The notes under the pieces are model-generated. The model made no database searches. It was not told where the DNA came from and saw nothing but the letters and a program-made list of their open reading frames with translations. From assembly GCA_002347025.1 (NCBI GenBank), contig DEAE01000001.1:79652-143651 (forward strand): 64,000 nt of DNA. Direction: 5' to 3'. Below, piece after piece: positions 33,231 through 43,079 of this stretch (position 1 is its first letter; every line of letters begins with the position of its first letter). Source of the stretch: Acidobacteria bacterium UBA2990 (lineage in GTDB: Bacteria > Acidobacteriota > Vicinamibacteria > Vicinamibacterales > UBA8438). The position numbers and the translations under genes were made by a program.

Positions 33231-34259
33231 TTACTGCCCTACGACCAAAGTGGCGTTGCGTTTGGGTACCTGTCCGCCAGTCTTGATGTCAGTCACCACT
33301 TTCACCGCCGCGATGTCGACCACGGCAACGCTGTTGTTTCCGGAGACGGAGATGTAGGCGTAGCGGCTATCCGGCGTTATCGTCACCCAGTTCGGCGAGT
33401 GGCCAACCCTGACGCCGCCGACGAGATCGAGATCGGGAAGCGAATAGACATACACGCTGCTATTCAAGCTGCTATTGGCGACTAAGTATTTGTTATCCGG
33501 TGTCACGCCAATCCCATGCGCTGTGTTGCCACCATGCCCCGGGGTGAGCTGATTGTCTGGTACCTTGGGATACTCGATCCGGCCAACTTCCTTGCGCGTC
33601 TCGAAGTCCATGATGCCAAATCCGTTGAAATTTGAGAGTTGTGCATAGATATTCCGGGTCGAACCGTCTGGGTTCGTGTCCATGGTCATCGGGCGGATGC
33701 CGAGATCCCAGTAGGTGGTCCAGACAGGCATGTCGGTCTCGGTGTCGACGACCGTAATATTGCGAGCACCAATCATTCCCGCTATTGCATATTTTCCGTC
33801 TGGGGTGACGTAGGTATTGTGTACGCCTCCATGTACCGAGATCGTCGCTGATATTTCGTCCAAACTGGTGTCGATAACCTGAAGGGCACCTGGCGAATTT
33901 GCAATAGCTACATAGACCTTCCGCCCGTCTGGCGTGCTCGCGATATTGTTGGGGCGTCCGATGAGCGGGATCTGTTTGACAACCTTGAGCATGCCGACGT
34001 CCACGACATCAACCGTGTCATCGGATTCATTGGCGACATAAATCCGGCGTCCGTCGGGTGATGGTGCGGCACCGTGTGCTCGCTCGATGCCCGTGACCTC
34101 CCCGACAACCGTGTTGGTAACCGGATCGATGATGTGGACGTTATCGCCAGCACTATTGGTTTGCACGATGCGAACGGTGCCTTGTGCTGCTGCTGACATA
34201 GGAAGGACGATGCCCGCAAGGGCGGCCAGAACACACGTCGATTTACGCATTGTGACCAT
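33231..34259 (-). CDS. Exported YVTN-family beta-propeller protein
   Basis: A 342-residue secreted propeller. The signal peptide ends at SAAAQ (about residue 26). At least five repeats of the 40-50 residue YVTN type are visible, each carrying a segment like SPDGRRIYVANESDD, TPDGRKVYVAIANS, TPDGKYAIAGMIG, TPDNKYLVANSSL and TPDSRYAYISVSG. These repeats usually form a seven-bladed propeller that binds proteins or haem-containing partners; in nitrite reductase and dehydrogenase relatives it carries the active site, but no catalytic residues are recognised here. ATG at 34257-34259 with AGGAG eight bases upstream. Placed between two c-type cytochrome genes in one apparent operon. Confidence 0.85.
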   Translation of the reverse strand: MVTMRKSTCVLAALAGIVLPMSAAAQGTVRIVQTNSAGDNVHIIDPVTNTVVGEVTGIERAHGAAPSPDGRRIYVANESDDTVDVVDVGMLKVVKQIPLIGRPNNIASTPDGRKVYVAIANSPGALQVIDTSLDEISATISVHGGVHNTYVTPDGKYAIAGMIGARNITVVDTETDMPVWTTYWDLGIRPMTMDTNPDGSTRNIYAQLSNFNGFGIMDFETRKEVGRIEYPKVPDNQLTPGHGGNTAHGIGVTPDNKYLVANSSLNSSVYVYSLPDLDLVGGVRVGHSPNWVTITPDSRYAYISVSGNNSVAVVDIAAVKVVTDIKTGGQVPKRNATLVVGQ

Positions 34260-34293
34260 TGTTGAAACTCCTGTGTTAGAGGGATACATAGTC

Positions 34294-34701
34294 CTATTGC
34301 TCTCCGTTGACCCAAGCTACGAGAGTTTTGAACTTGGGATCATCTTGGGAGGAAAACTGCCGTCCTCCATTGTGAAACTCGTCTCCACCTGCGTCGGGTT
34401 CCAGTGGGTGCATTAGCAGTCGACTAGCTAGAGGTTGCCCGGGTATCACCAATCTGGACACGGCTTCGAAATTGCGACGAGATTGTTCATCTGTCCAGGT
34501 GTCGGCGTTCGAGGATAGCTCTTCGAGGAATCCTACCCGTCCCTCGCCACTGTGACAAACGACACAGCGGACGAAGCCAGGATTCTTCTCTAAGAAAATC
34601 GGCTCGACATTGGCTTTGTAGTAGTCGAAGTCCAGTGTGGCAGTCGACGAGGATGCGGGCTGTAGGGTCATTAGTGCTGTCAGAGCCCAGAGCACGAGCA
34701 T
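34294..34701 (-). CDS. Exported c-type haem protein, PSD1-like fragment
   Basis: A 135-residue secreted protein with a signal peptide (residues 1-20) and one haem motif, CVVCH at 46-50, followed by SGEGRVGFLEEL. The sequence DYYKANVEPIFLEK before it and SRLLMHPLEPDAGGDEFHNGGRQF after it match the cytochrome-like module found at the N-terminus of large planctomycete Planctomycete-type cytochrome proteins; here the module stands alone. GGAGG lies six bases before the ATG at 34699-34701. First gene of the trio with the YVTN propeller and the cytochrome c. Confidence 0.85.
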   Translation of the reverse strand: MLVLWALTALMTLQPASSSTATLDFDYYKANVEPIFLEKNPGFVRCVVCHSGEGRVGFLEELSSNADTWTDEQSRRNFEAVSRLVIPGQPLASRLLMHPLEPDAGGDEFHNGGRQFSSQDDPKFKTLVAWVNGEQ

Positions 34702-34839
34702 TGGTGGCCTCCTTGATTTCCTTAATGTCCCGAGTCCGAATGCCGATTTTGGCTTAGCGGCTAGCGTTCCGCAATTAAACAACACGTAACGACTGTACTC
34801 ACAGTGAGCCACAGAATCCCGTCTGGAAACTGCGAGCAC

Positions 34840-35194
34840 TACGGTAGCCGCGGACCATGACGTTCAAACCCCGGAGACAACGCAGTAACGGCTCCAGAGA
34901 CTGGTCAAAAGTACGTCTCTGCTGATTCCAGTAAAGAATACCATTCCCGGCGCTCAGTTTGGAGAATAGGCTGACACGTGCTGTTATTAATCACTGACCT
35001 GCTGATCCTTCCTCTTCGCTGGAACAGCTCAGCGGCGGCGGTGGTTCTACCGGCGAACCGGTGTCTAGGAAGAGATGCCCGTCAGCTGGCTTGTGCAAAA
35101 CATTGGTTCCCGACCCTTGTCACGAAGGTGGGAACGCTCGACAATGGGGAGCAACTCAACCTCGGAACTCGGATAGCGGAAAGGCTGCGGATTC
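34840..35194. other. Intergenic stretch upstream of the TauD-like gene
   Basis: About 355 bases between divergent genes. One plus-strand frame at 34978-35202 (74 residues, hydrophobic start) overlaps the TauD-like start by eight bases; it has no recognisable family and no ribosome binding site. Divergent promoters for both neighbours must lie here, but no box stands out. Confidence 0.4.
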
Positions 35195-36034
35195 ATGACT
35201 GAACAGATCCGGGTTGAGCCCGTGTCACCGGTTATCGGTGCAGAGGTTCACGGTGTCGAACTGGGCGTGCCGATGACGGCTGAGGTCTTCGAGGTACTGC
35301 ATTCGGCCTTGATGACTCACCTGGTGTTGTTCTTTCGTGATCAGCAACTTTCCTTCGAACAGCATCTTCAGTTTGGGCGTCGCTTTGGTGACTTACACGT
35401 CCATCCAGCTGCCCCGAAGGATGTTGAACATCCGGAGATTTTTGTTGTGCATGCAGATGATACGGTGAAGTTTGTGGCAGGCGAGTTGTGGCATTCAGAT
35501 GTTTCCTGTGATGCTGAGCCACCTATGGGTAGCATCCTTCGGGTTGAGCAGGTTCCTGTGACTGGAGGTGACACGCTATTTGCCAGCATGTATGCAGCGT
35601 ATGAGGCGCTGTCTGATGGAATGCAGCGGTTTCTGGTTGAGCTGACGGCTGTTCACGAAGGGCGACAATATTACGTGGGGAGATACGGAGGTAGTCACCT
35701 GCGCGACGGCGACTACCCCTCGGCCGAACATCCGGTGGTTCGCACCCACCCAGTGACCGGACGACATGCGTTGTATGTCAATGAAGGCTTTACGACAGGG
35801 TTCAAGGAATTAAAGAAGTCAGAGAGCGATGCTTTACTCTCGTTCTTGTTAAAACATTGCGCCTCACCGGAGTTTCACTGCCGATTTCGCTGGAGGTCTA
35901 ACTCTGTGGCGTTTTGGGACAATCGTTGCACGCAACATCACGCTATTTGGGACTATTACCCCGAGGTTCGTCATGGTTATCGCGTCACCGTTCAAGGTGA
36001 CCGACCGTATTATCAATCTAGCCCACACCCTTGA
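35195..36034 (+). CDS. TauD/TfdA family Fe(II)/2-oxoglutarate dioxygenase
   Basis: A 279-residue cytosolic dioxygenase. The iron triad is visible as LWHSDVS (His100, Asp102) and the C-terminal His260 in EVRHGYRVTV, whose Arg263 binds 2-oxoglutarate. Other typical features are GAEVHGVELG near the start, VLFFRDQQLS, GGDTLFASMYAAYEAL and WDNRCTQHHAIWDYYP. Family members release sulfite from taurine or ring-open phenoxyacids; the substrate here is not assignable. A weak GGAAAGG precedes the ATG. It stands alone, convergent with an SLC13 transporter gene. Confidence 0.92.
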   Translation: MTEQIRVEPVSPVIGAEVHGVELGVPMTAEVFEVLHSALMTHLVLFFRDQQLSFEQHLQFGRRFGDLHVHPAAPKDVEHPEIFVVHADDTVKFVAGELWHSDVSCDAEPPMGSILRVEQVPVTGGDTLFASMYAAYEALSDGMQRFLVELTAVHEGRQYYVGRYGGSHLRDGDYPSAEHPVVRTHPVTGRHALYVNEGFTTGFKELKKSESDALLSFLLKHCASPEFHCRFRWRSNSVAFWDNRCTQHHAIWDYYPEVRHGYRVTVQGDRPYYQSSPHP

Positions 36035-36093
36035 CACTCGGGTTCAAGCGGTTGCTAGGGACTATGCACTGGTCTGGGCGTTGCTTCCTTTTC

Positions 36094-37560
36094 CTATCCT
36101 GTGAATATAGTGGCCACTGTGATTGAGAAGGTTACACATATTGCTGCTCCCAGTGTCATCCAGATACCAATTTTCGCCATGTCTCGAATTGAAAAATATC
36201 CGGCAGAATAGGGCAGCACATTTGTTGGGCTCTCGGTGACCAAGATAAAGGCGAGGGTCGAGGTGAAGGCGGCCGGTGCGGCGATTGTCCAAGGATCAAG
36301 TTGCAGGTCAAGGGCTAGAGCTAGCAAGATAGGCATGATCAAGGATCCGGTTACCGTATTGCTGGAGAAGAGCAGGTGAAGTAGCGAGACTGCGATCACT
36401 ATTACGAACGGACGGATCAAAACTGGAACTAGCATCAGATTGCCTAGGAGAAGTTGGGCGAGCCAGCGAGCTGCTCCGGTTTCGAAAACCATCAGCCCTA
36501 GAGATAGACCAGCGACAATCAGCATCACGCCACCCCAGTCCATATTGGCCTGGGCTTGTTTCCAGGTCACTATCTCGACCGTCGGTAGAAACAACATCAA
36601 CCCCCCCAATAGTGCGACTGCCTGGATGGGAGGATCGATGCGTCCGTCTGTCGTCTCGGCAATCCATGGAGTAGTGAGCCACAGCGCGATCGTGAGTCCA
36701 AATATTGCAAGAGTCTTCCGCTCTGCGGCTCGAAGAGGGCCAAGAGCTTTGAGCTTGATGTCGATTTGTGTTCCGTCGAGAGGGAGCCGATCAATTTCTG
36801 GTGGAAAGATGTGGAGCAATAGCCACCAGCTGGTCGGAATCATCAGCAGCACCGCCGGCACACCAAGGAGCATCCAGTGGCCAAATGATATGGTAAGCCC
36901 GGCTAGTTCCTCTAGATAACTAAGAGCAATCAGATTTGAGGCTGCCCCGGCTGGTGTGCCGATACCCCCAATAAGGGGTCCATAGGCACAAGAGATCATC
37001 AGTGCACGCCCGAAGTTGCTCTGGAGAGGTTTGAGATCTGCGTCCTTGAGTACTCCAACCCCAAGGGGTAAAAGCATGGCGGCTACCGCCATGTCGGTGA
37101 TCCACATGGATAACAGGGAGCCGACGATCAAGAATCCTAGCAACACGCGGTCAGTACGGGTGCCAGCTAGCCGTAATACGTGTAAAACGAGTCGAGTGCC
37201 AAGGCCGGAAAAGGTGAAACCAGTCGATAGGAACAGGACGCCAATAAAGAACACAATTAGAGGATTGCCGAATCCGGCGTTGACGGCCGTGGCAAAGTCG
37301 GTGATTCCGAAGGTGGGTATTAAGAGGAGGACAAGTAGCGACGTAACGGCGAATGGCATTGCTTCGCTGACCCAGAGTGTGACTGCGAATGTGAGGATCG
37401 CTAAACAGGTTTTGCCCTCGGGTGTGAGGATGATTAACTCGCCGCTTCGCTCCACTGGATTTGGAGTGGGCAGTAGGTGAACAGACAGCAAGAGTGCAGT
37501 GGCGAAGAATAGCGCCCAGATCGACTGATGTTTTGAGGAATCCGTTGTAGTGTTTGTCAT
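36094..37560 (-). CDS. SLC13/DASS family sodium:anion symporter
   Basis: A 488-residue polytopic transporter with about eleven hydrophobic segments. The segment VSEAMPFAVTSLLVLLLIP near residue 65, the first SNT-like motif region GGIGTPAGAASNLIAL, and the repeat SNTVTGSLIMPILLAL with TESPTNVLPYSAGYFSIRDM are the diagnostic clamshell motifs that bind carboxylate and sodium. Members import dicarboxylates, citrate or sulfate. No Shine-Dalgarno is obvious before the ATG. It is separated from the radical SAM gene by a divergent 195-base region. Confidence 0.9.
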   Translation of the reverse strand: MTNTTTDSSKHQSIWALFFATALLLSVHLLPTPNPVERSGELIILTPEGKTCLAILTFAVTLWVSEAMPFAVTSLLVLLLIPTFGITDFATAVNAGFGNPLIVFFIGVLFLSTGFTFSGLGTRLVLHVLRLAGTRTDRVLLGFLIVGSLLSMWITDMAVAAMLLPLGVGVLKDADLKPLQSNFGRALMISCAYGPLIGGIGTPAGAASNLIALSYLEELAGLTISFGHWMLLGVPAVLLMIPTSWWLLLHIFPPEIDRLPLDGTQIDIKLKALGPLRAAERKTLAIFGLTIALWLTTPWIAETTDGRIDPPIQAVALLGGLMLFLPTVEIVTWKQAQANMDWGGVMLIVAGLSLGLMVFETGAARWLAQLLLGNLMLVPVLIRPFVIVIAVSLLHLLFSSNTVTGSLIMPILLALALDLQLDPWTIAAPAAFTSTLAFILVTESPTNVLPYSAGYFSIRDMAKIGIWMTLGAAICVTFSITVATIFTG

Positions 37561-37755
37561 TACACTGGTTACCGACTGGTTAATGGTTTTCCTGATAAGA
37601 GAAGGCCCTGTTGTGGTTTCGTAGTCTACGGGATTACACTGGGAAGCTGGGCCGGCTTGAAAGCGGCTATCAATAATATTCTCTAAGTTCTACGCCTGAA
37701 GTACTAGTTACATGAAAGAGCGGTAGTCTGAGATTAGACCTAGAGAGGACGGTTC

Positions 37756-39264
37756 GTGCGAGTCCATATCGTTAACCCAAGCCATTTCTCATTCGGGACA
37801 GGTTTTATAACACCGCGCTGGATGTTTGTGCTTGCTGCAGCTACGCCTGCCCAGTGGGGCGACCCCGTGTTGAGCGACGAGTCGCTTGAGCCGTTCGATA
37901 CCGATCAACTCGAGAAAGGCGACGTTGTCGGGATCGGACTTCATACAGGGAACGCCCTGGTTGGCTATGCGCTCGGGGAACGCGCTCGGGCACGTGGTGC
38001 ATGGGTAATTTACGGTGGCAGCCACCCCACGTTGTTTCCGGAAGAGGCTCTTGAGCGCGGTGGTGCACATGCGGTGGTGAAGGGTGACGGTGATGTTGTC
38101 TGGGGGGAGGCGATTCAGGACTGCGTTAACGGAACGCCGAAACGGATCTACGAAGGAGGGCAAATAGGCGCCGGAAAGTTCAGGAAAGCGCGTTGGGACT
38201 TGATGTCACGTGAGAGTTACGCGTGGGCATCGGTACAGACCGTGCGCGGATGCCCGAAGCATTGCTCCTTCTGCTCGGTGTGGCGTACCGATGGCCAGGA
38301 GCCCCGTCAGCGTGAGGTCAACCCAGTTATCGAAGAAATTGTCGAGCTGCGACGGATGGGTTTCCGGTTCATCGCCTTGGCTGACGATAACTTCTACCCG
38401 GTGACACTTGATGATCTTAAGATGGCCGCTCGTCGGGAGGACAAGACCCGGTACAACGAGCTCAAAGCACTTCGTGACGAACGGTTTGAGCTGATGGGGC
38501 TGATGGCCCAATTACCGGACGATTTAAACTTCTTTACGCAGATTACTATGGAGTCCGCTGAGGACCCAGAGTTCTTGGACGCGATGAGAGCGGCGCACAT
38601 CAGAGGTGCACTCGTCGGTGTTGAAGCGGTTACCCCAGAGGGATTAAAGGATGTCTACAAGGACTTCAACCTTGCCGGTGAGGATCTAGTAGAGCGCCTC
38701 AAGAAGTTCAAGGAACATGGCGTCTACATCCTGGGGTCCTTCATTTTTGGTCTGCCGAGCGACCGGCCAAGCACTTTTGACGCAACGGCTGAATTGGCTC
38801 AACGGGCGGGCGTGACTTTTGCCCAATTTGTGACGTTGACGCCGTTTCCAGGGACACTTGACTTTGAAAAATGGGAACGCGAGCAAGGCGACGAAATGCC
38901 GATGGTTGACGGTGTTCCGGTTTCGCGCCACTGGTTGATCCCACAGGAGAAACGTCCAAAGCTGCTGACCCCGCACCCAATGATGTCCGGGGAGCAGATC
39001 CGCCAGGGGACCCAGGATGTTTGGAACAATTTCTATAGTCTCAAGGCAGCCTGGAAGCGATCAGACATGCTGAAGTCGTTCTGGAATCGCGTCGCTTTCT
39101 TGGTATGTTCAAAGGCGATGCTCCAGGCGTTTGGCAACACAGGGCTGGCGACCGACAGCGCCCGTGCGTCTCGTGCCACAAAGCTGGGTGGGTTCGCCTT
39201 CTCTTTGTTGCAGAAGATATTCTCGGCCCCGCCGATGCCGGATTTGCAGGTTCCCACCCGCTAG
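37756..39264 (+). CDS. B12-binding radical SAM protein
   Basis: A 502-residue enzyme with an N-terminal cobalamin-binding-like Rossmann domain (residues 1-135; VVGIGLHTGN, VIYGGSHPTLFPEEAL) and a radical SAM barrel with the cluster motif CPKHCSFC (Cys166, Cys170, Cys173). Later barrel segments DDNFYPV, ITMESAEDPEFLDAM and GVYILGSFIFGLPSDRPSTF are typical. The group includes hopanoid and other methyltransferases and ring-modifying enzymes; no product can be named. GTG start with GAGAGGAC five bases upstream. Monocistronic with a strong terminator, so it is an independent transcription unit. Confidence 0.88.
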   Translation: MRVHIVNPSHFSFGTGFITPRWMFVLAAATPAQWGDPVLSDESLEPFDTDQLEKGDVVGIGLHTGNALVGYALGERARARGAWVIYGGSHPTLFPEEALERGGAHAVVKGDGDVVWGEAIQDCVNGTPKRIYEGGQIGAGKFRKARWDLMSRESYAWASVQTVRGCPKHCSFCSVWRTDGQEPRQREVNPVIEEIVELRRMGFRFIALADDNFYPVTLDDLKMAARREDKTRYNELKALRDERFELMGLMAQLPDDLNFFTQITMESAEDPEFLDAMRAAHIRGALVGVEAVTPEGLKDVYKDFNLAGEDLVERLKKFKEHGVYILGSFIFGLPSDRPSTFDATAELAQRAGVTFAQFVTLTPFPGTLDFEKWEREQGDEMPMVDGVPVSRHWLIPQEKRPKLLTPHPMMSGEQIRQGTQDVWNNFYSLKAAWKRSDMLKSFWNRVAFLVCSKAMLQAFGNTGLATDSARASRATKLGGFAFSLLQKIFSAPPMPDLQVPTR

Positions 39265-39284
39265 CGAAAACGGTCTTTGCTATG

Positions 39285-39329
39285 TCAGGACCCTTCTAAA
39301 CCCAAAGATGAGGGTCCTGACCCGTTTTT
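39285..39329 (+). terminator. Intrinsic terminator of the radical SAM gene
   Basis: A perfect 10-base inverted repeat, tcaggaccct at 39285-39294 and agggtcctga at 39311-39320, followed by cccgttttt. The 16-base loop is longer than usual but the stem and T tract are clear. It lies 20 bases after the stop codon. Confidence 0.85.
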
Positions 39330-39487
39330 GATTTCCCTCCTGGTGCCCTATAACAGTTAGCTTTGGTTTAGCTGGCTACTTGGTTCGTTGTCTCCTGCTG
39401 GACTGACGATCGCAATAGTGGTGCCCCTCTGACAGGGGGTGGTATATGGTGTTCTCTAAGACCCCACAATGTTGGAGGATATTTTCC

Positions 39488-42109
39488 ATGCTACTAACGC
39501 ACGTGCGCTCGGTTTGTGTATTGCTTCTGTCCTTGGTCTTTAGTGTCGTAGGGTCAGGATCGGTAAATGGTCAAGATCGCTCATCCAGCGATGACGGTTC
39601 AGTGCAGGCGGAGGCCGCGGTCACCGAAGACACTGACGGGCAGGACTCAGGTGGGTTCAAGGTGTATGAGGAGGTAATCACGGACAACGCAAGTTCTGAT
39701 GATGGCGTGTTCACCGTACATCGGCTTGACGGTAAAGTGTTCTACGAGATTCCTAAAAGAGAGTTAGGTCGGGAATTTCTTTGGGTTAGCCAGATTGAGC
39801 GTACAACTGTAGGTGTTGGCTATGGTGGCCAGTCCCTGGGAAATCGGATCGTCAAGTGGGACCGTCGAGGCGATCAAGTAATGCTCAAGAGTATTTCATA
39901 TGACATTGTGGCTGACCAATCACAACCGATTGCCAGGGCAGTTAAGGCAGCTAACAACGACACGATCGTGAAGGTATTCGACGTCGAGGCGTTATCTCAA
40001 ACCGGTGCGCTCGTCATTGACGTGACCGAGCTGTTTGAGACTGAGGTGGCCGAGTTTAGCGCCCGGTCGCGCTTGCGGGCACGTGGCTTCGCTGGAGACC
40101 GGTCGTTTGTTGAGGAAGTTCTGGCGTTTCCCGAGAATATTGAGGTTCGGGCCACTCACACCTACACGCTGCCGTTCGAGTCTGGGTCCCAGAGTCGGCG
40201 GTCTCGGACCCGGGGTCGGGGTATGCGTCCTGGCAGTGCAACCGTGCTCTTGCACCACAGCATGGTGAAGCTACCCGAAGAGCCGATGCAGCCACGCCTG
40301 TTCGATGAACGGGTGGGCTATTTTTCGGTTCGCCAACTCGACTATGGCCGCGATGAGCATCGGTCGCCTCGGCGTCGTTACATAACTAGGTGGCGGTTGG
40401 AGAAGCAGAACCCTAGAGCTGTTGTGTCGGACCCGGTGAAGCCCATCACTTACTGGATCGATCCGGCTACCCCGAACCAATGGGTCCCGTACATTAAGAA
40501 GGGTGTGGAAGCCTGGCAGCAGGCATTTGAGGCGGCTGGGTTTAGTAATGCCGTGATTGCTAAGGAGGCACCGTCGTCAGAGGATGACCCCCATTGGAGT
40601 CCAGAGGACGCGCGTTATTCTGTCATTCGCTGGCTCCCATCAACTGTTGAGAATGCTTCTGGTCCGCATGTTCACGATCCCAGGACTGGCGAGATTCTTG
40701 AGACAGACATTCAATTCCACCACAACGTGATGAATCTGGTGCGGGATTGGTATTTTGTGCAAGTGGGGCCACTTGACCCCCGAGCTCGGCGGCTACCGTT
40801 GCCAGATGAGCTGATGGGTGACTTACTTGCGTATGTTACGGCCCATGAGGTTGGGCATACGCTGGGCTTCCAGCACAACATGAAGGCGAGTTCACTCTAC
40901 CCGCCTGGGAAGCTTCGGGACCCGGACTGGGTTAGTACGATGGGACATACACCGACTTTGATGGATTATGCCCGCTTCAACTATGTGGCGCAGCCAGAGG
41001 ATGGTATTGCGGTCGAAGATTTGATCCCGAAGATTGGGCCCTATGACGAATGGGCGACTCGTTGGGGCTATGCGCCGATTGCTGGCGCCGTCGGTCCGGA
41101 CGACGAATTAGAGACTCTGGATATGTGGGCCCGAGAGCAGGATGCTACGCCGTGGTATCGCTTTTCGACGACCGGGTCACAGACGACCGATCCTGGTCAG
41201 TTGAGCGAGGCCGTTGGTGATGCCGACGCTGTGAAATCCACAGAACTTGGTCTAAGAAATCTCCAGCGTGTTGCAGGGATGTTGCTTGACGCGACCAATG
41301 TATCCGGTGAGCCTTACGATGACCTGGCCGAACTCTACAGTCGATTAGTGGGGCAATGGGTGACCGAGATGAACCACGTTGCGGCTATTGTTGGGGGTGT
41401 TAGTTCGCAACAAAAACATTGGGGGCAGGAAGGTGTGCGGTTCACGCCGATACCCCGGGCTATTCAGACTGAGGCCGTCAGGTTTTTAAATGACCATGCG
41501 TTTGTGACACCAATGTTCTTGATTGATTCTGAAGTGCTCGACCGAATTGAACCGGTGGGTGTACTTGAGCGGATTCGCACAAGCCAGAGTCGGGTGCTGA
41601 GTACGCTGTTGCGGGAGGATCGCCTGTTGCGTCTTATCGAACAAGAGGCCATAAGTGACAACCGAGCGTATTCAGCTACTGAATTCCTCGCCGACCTGCG
41701 CTTCGGTTTGTGGCGGGAACTTGAGGGTTCAGATATCAAGATCAATGCTTACCGGCGTAATGTTCAGCGCAGCTACCTTGCACTCATCAATGATCGCCTC
41801 AATGGACGGTCACCTGCTGTTAGTGATGTCCGACCATTTCTTCGAGGAGAACTGCGGGATTTGGAACGGACGATCAACGGCGTGGTTGAAGAGGTGTTGG
41901 ATCGTGCAACCCGTCTACATCTCGAAGATGTTCGGGTTCAAATTACCAGGACTCTGGACCCATCGAATCTGTTGGTGCGCTCTCCAGATGGCTTCGGCCA
42001 GTCCTTGGATGCTGTTGATGACAGTCTTGGCTGGCAGGATGGGGATAGCTTGATGCCGGGTTCTTGGTGTTGGCCAGACCATGTGACTAGGCTCAGTCGC
42101 TCGGAGTGA
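39488..42109 (+). CDS. Secreted DUF5117/DUF4953-type zinc metalloprotease
   Basis: An 873-residue exported protein with a signal peptide (residues 6-32). The extended zinc site is HEVGHTLGFQH with His453, Glu454, His457 and His463 as in metzincins; an MGH segment downstream may be the Met-turn. N-terminal regions match the DUF5117/DUF5118 arrangement of planctomycete and bacteroidete metalloproteases: YFSVRQLDYG, then YWIDPATPNQWVPYIKKGVEAW. The C-terminal third is a helical domain. GGAGG is nine bases upstream of the chosen ATG at 39488; an upstream in-frame ATG at 39446 is possible. Substrates unknown; peptide scavenging or cell-wall turnover is plausible. Confidence 0.85.
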   Translation: MLLTHVRSVCVLLLSLVFSVVGSGSVNGQDRSSSDDGSVQAEAAVTEDTDGQDSGGFKVYEEVITDNASSDDGVFTVHRLDGKVFYEIPKRELGREFLWVSQIERTTVGVGYGGQSLGNRIVKWDRRGDQVMLKSISYDIVADQSQPIARAVKAANNDTIVKVFDVEALSQTGALVIDVTELFETEVAEFSARSRLRARGFAGDRSFVEEVLAFPENIEVRATHTYTLPFESGSQSRRSRTRGRGMRPGSATVLLHHSMVKLPEEPMQPRLFDERVGYFSVRQLDYGRDEHRSPRRRYITRWRLEKQNPRAVVSDPVKPITYWIDPATPNQWVPYIKKGVEAWQQAFEAAGFSNAVIAKEAPSSEDDPHWSPEDARYSVIRWLPSTVENASGPHVHDPRTGEILETDIQFHHNVMNLVRDWYFVQVGPLDPRARRLPLPDELMGDLLAYVTAHEVGHTLGFQHNMKASSLYPPGKLRDPDWVSTMGHTPTLMDYARFNYVAQPEDGIAVEDLIPKIGPYDEWATRWGYAPIAGAVGPDDELETLDMWAREQDATPWYRFSTTGSQTTDPGQLSEAVGDADAVKSTELGLRNLQRVAGMLLDATNVSGEPYDDLAELYSRLVGQWVTEMNHVAAIVGGVSSQQKHWGQEGVRFTPIPRAIQTEAVRFLNDHAFVTPMFLIDSEVLDRIEPVGVLERIRTSQSRVLSTLLREDRLLRLIEQEAISDNRAYSATEFLADLRFGLWRELEGSDIKINAYRRNVQRSYLALINDRLNGRSPAVSDVRPFLRGELRDLERTINGVVEEVLDRATRLHLEDVRVQITRTLDPSNLLVRSPDGFGQSLDAVDDSLGWQDGDSLMPGSWCWPDHVTRLSRSE

Positions 42110-42224
42110 CCTCATTTCTGTCTCGGTGTGACTGATGGCAGGGGGTCGCTTCCAATGAGGTTCTGGTTAGGTCTAGGAAGGCTAGTTCTACCACTTTGAA
42201 CGGACTGTTGGTAGGGAGGTTTAT

Positions 42225-42959
42225 ATGGACTGGTTCTTTGTTCCAGAGCTCTGGATAGCCCTAGTAACATTAACCGTGCTTGAGATTGTTCTAGGCGTCG
42301 ATAACGTTATCTTTATTTCAATTTTAGCTGCCAAATTGCCCTATGCGCAGCAGCGGCCAGCGAGGCGCCTTGGACTGATCCTTGCAATGGTGACCCGTAT
42401 CGGCTTGCTATTGTCAATCAACTGGATCGTCAGGTTGACTGAGCCGATTTTTGCAGTATGGGAGCATGATTTCTCAGGTCGAGATTTGACGTTGCTCGGT
42501 GGGGGCTTGTTTCTACTTGGGAAAGCGACCTACGAGATCCACGAAAGCCTCGAAGGAGCTGACGGCCATAGTTCAACGAAGGTGGCTGCCACGTTCACTG
42601 GTGTCGTCTTGCAGATTTTGATTCTCGATATTGTCTTCTCTCTCGACTCAGTGATTACAGCTATAGGTATGGCCGACCGTGTCGGAGTGATGGTTGCAGC
42701 GATAGTTATCGCGGTCGCCGTTATGTTGCTTTCAGCAGAGAAGATCAGTAGTTTCGTTAACCAGCGTCCGACGGTTAAAGTCTTGGCATTGAGCTTCTTG
42801 TTGTTGGTTGGATTCTCACTGGTGGCCGAAGGTTTTCACCAAGAGATCCCGAAGGGTTATTTGTATTTTGCAATGGCGTTCTCGGTGTTTGTTGAGCTGA
42901 TTAATCAGCGAATTCGGCACCAGGCCCCAGTGCATTTGAAAAAAGCATACACGCCTTAG
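42225..42959 (+). CDS. TerC family integral membrane protein
   Basis: A 244-residue membrane protein with seven to eight hydrophobic segments and the TerC signatures VLEIVLGVDNVIFISILAAKL at the N-terminus and ILDIVFSLDSVITAIGM in the second half, each with the conserved acidic residue. The family is linked to metal export (for example manganese) and tellurite resistance in some hosts. GGGAGG lies five bases before the ATG. It follows the metalloprotease gene by 115 bases in the same direction; I saw no manganese riboswitch in that gap. Confidence 0.92.
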   Translation: MDWFFVPELWIALVTLTVLEIVLGVDNVIFISILAAKLPYAQQRPARRLGLILAMVTRIGLLLSINWIVRLTEPIFAVWEHDFSGRDLTLLGGGLFLLGKATYEIHESLEGADGHSSTKVAATFTGVVLQILILDIVFSLDSVITAIGMADRVGVMVAAIVIAVAVMLLSAEKISSFVNQRPTVKVLALSFLLLVGFSLVAEGFHQEIPKGYLYFAMAFSVFVELINQRIRHQAPVHLKKAYTP

Positions 42960-43079
42960 CTTCGCTAAGATTCCACCGAGGTCGGTTCTACTTGGAAGCG
43001 GTCTGACTCTGGATTCTCAAGAAAGAAATTGCAGCGATTTTTCAGATCGGGGAAAAGCTGAATGGGTAGGTGTGCACAT

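Noticed and set aside
42109..42161. ACCTCATT/AATGAGGT inverted repeat after the metalloprotease gene.
   Set aside because: Loop of 37 bases and no T tract; not a convincing terminator.
42110..42224. Gap before terC examined for a yybP-ykoY manganese riboswitch.
   Set aside because: The conserved loop sequences of that riboswitch are not present.
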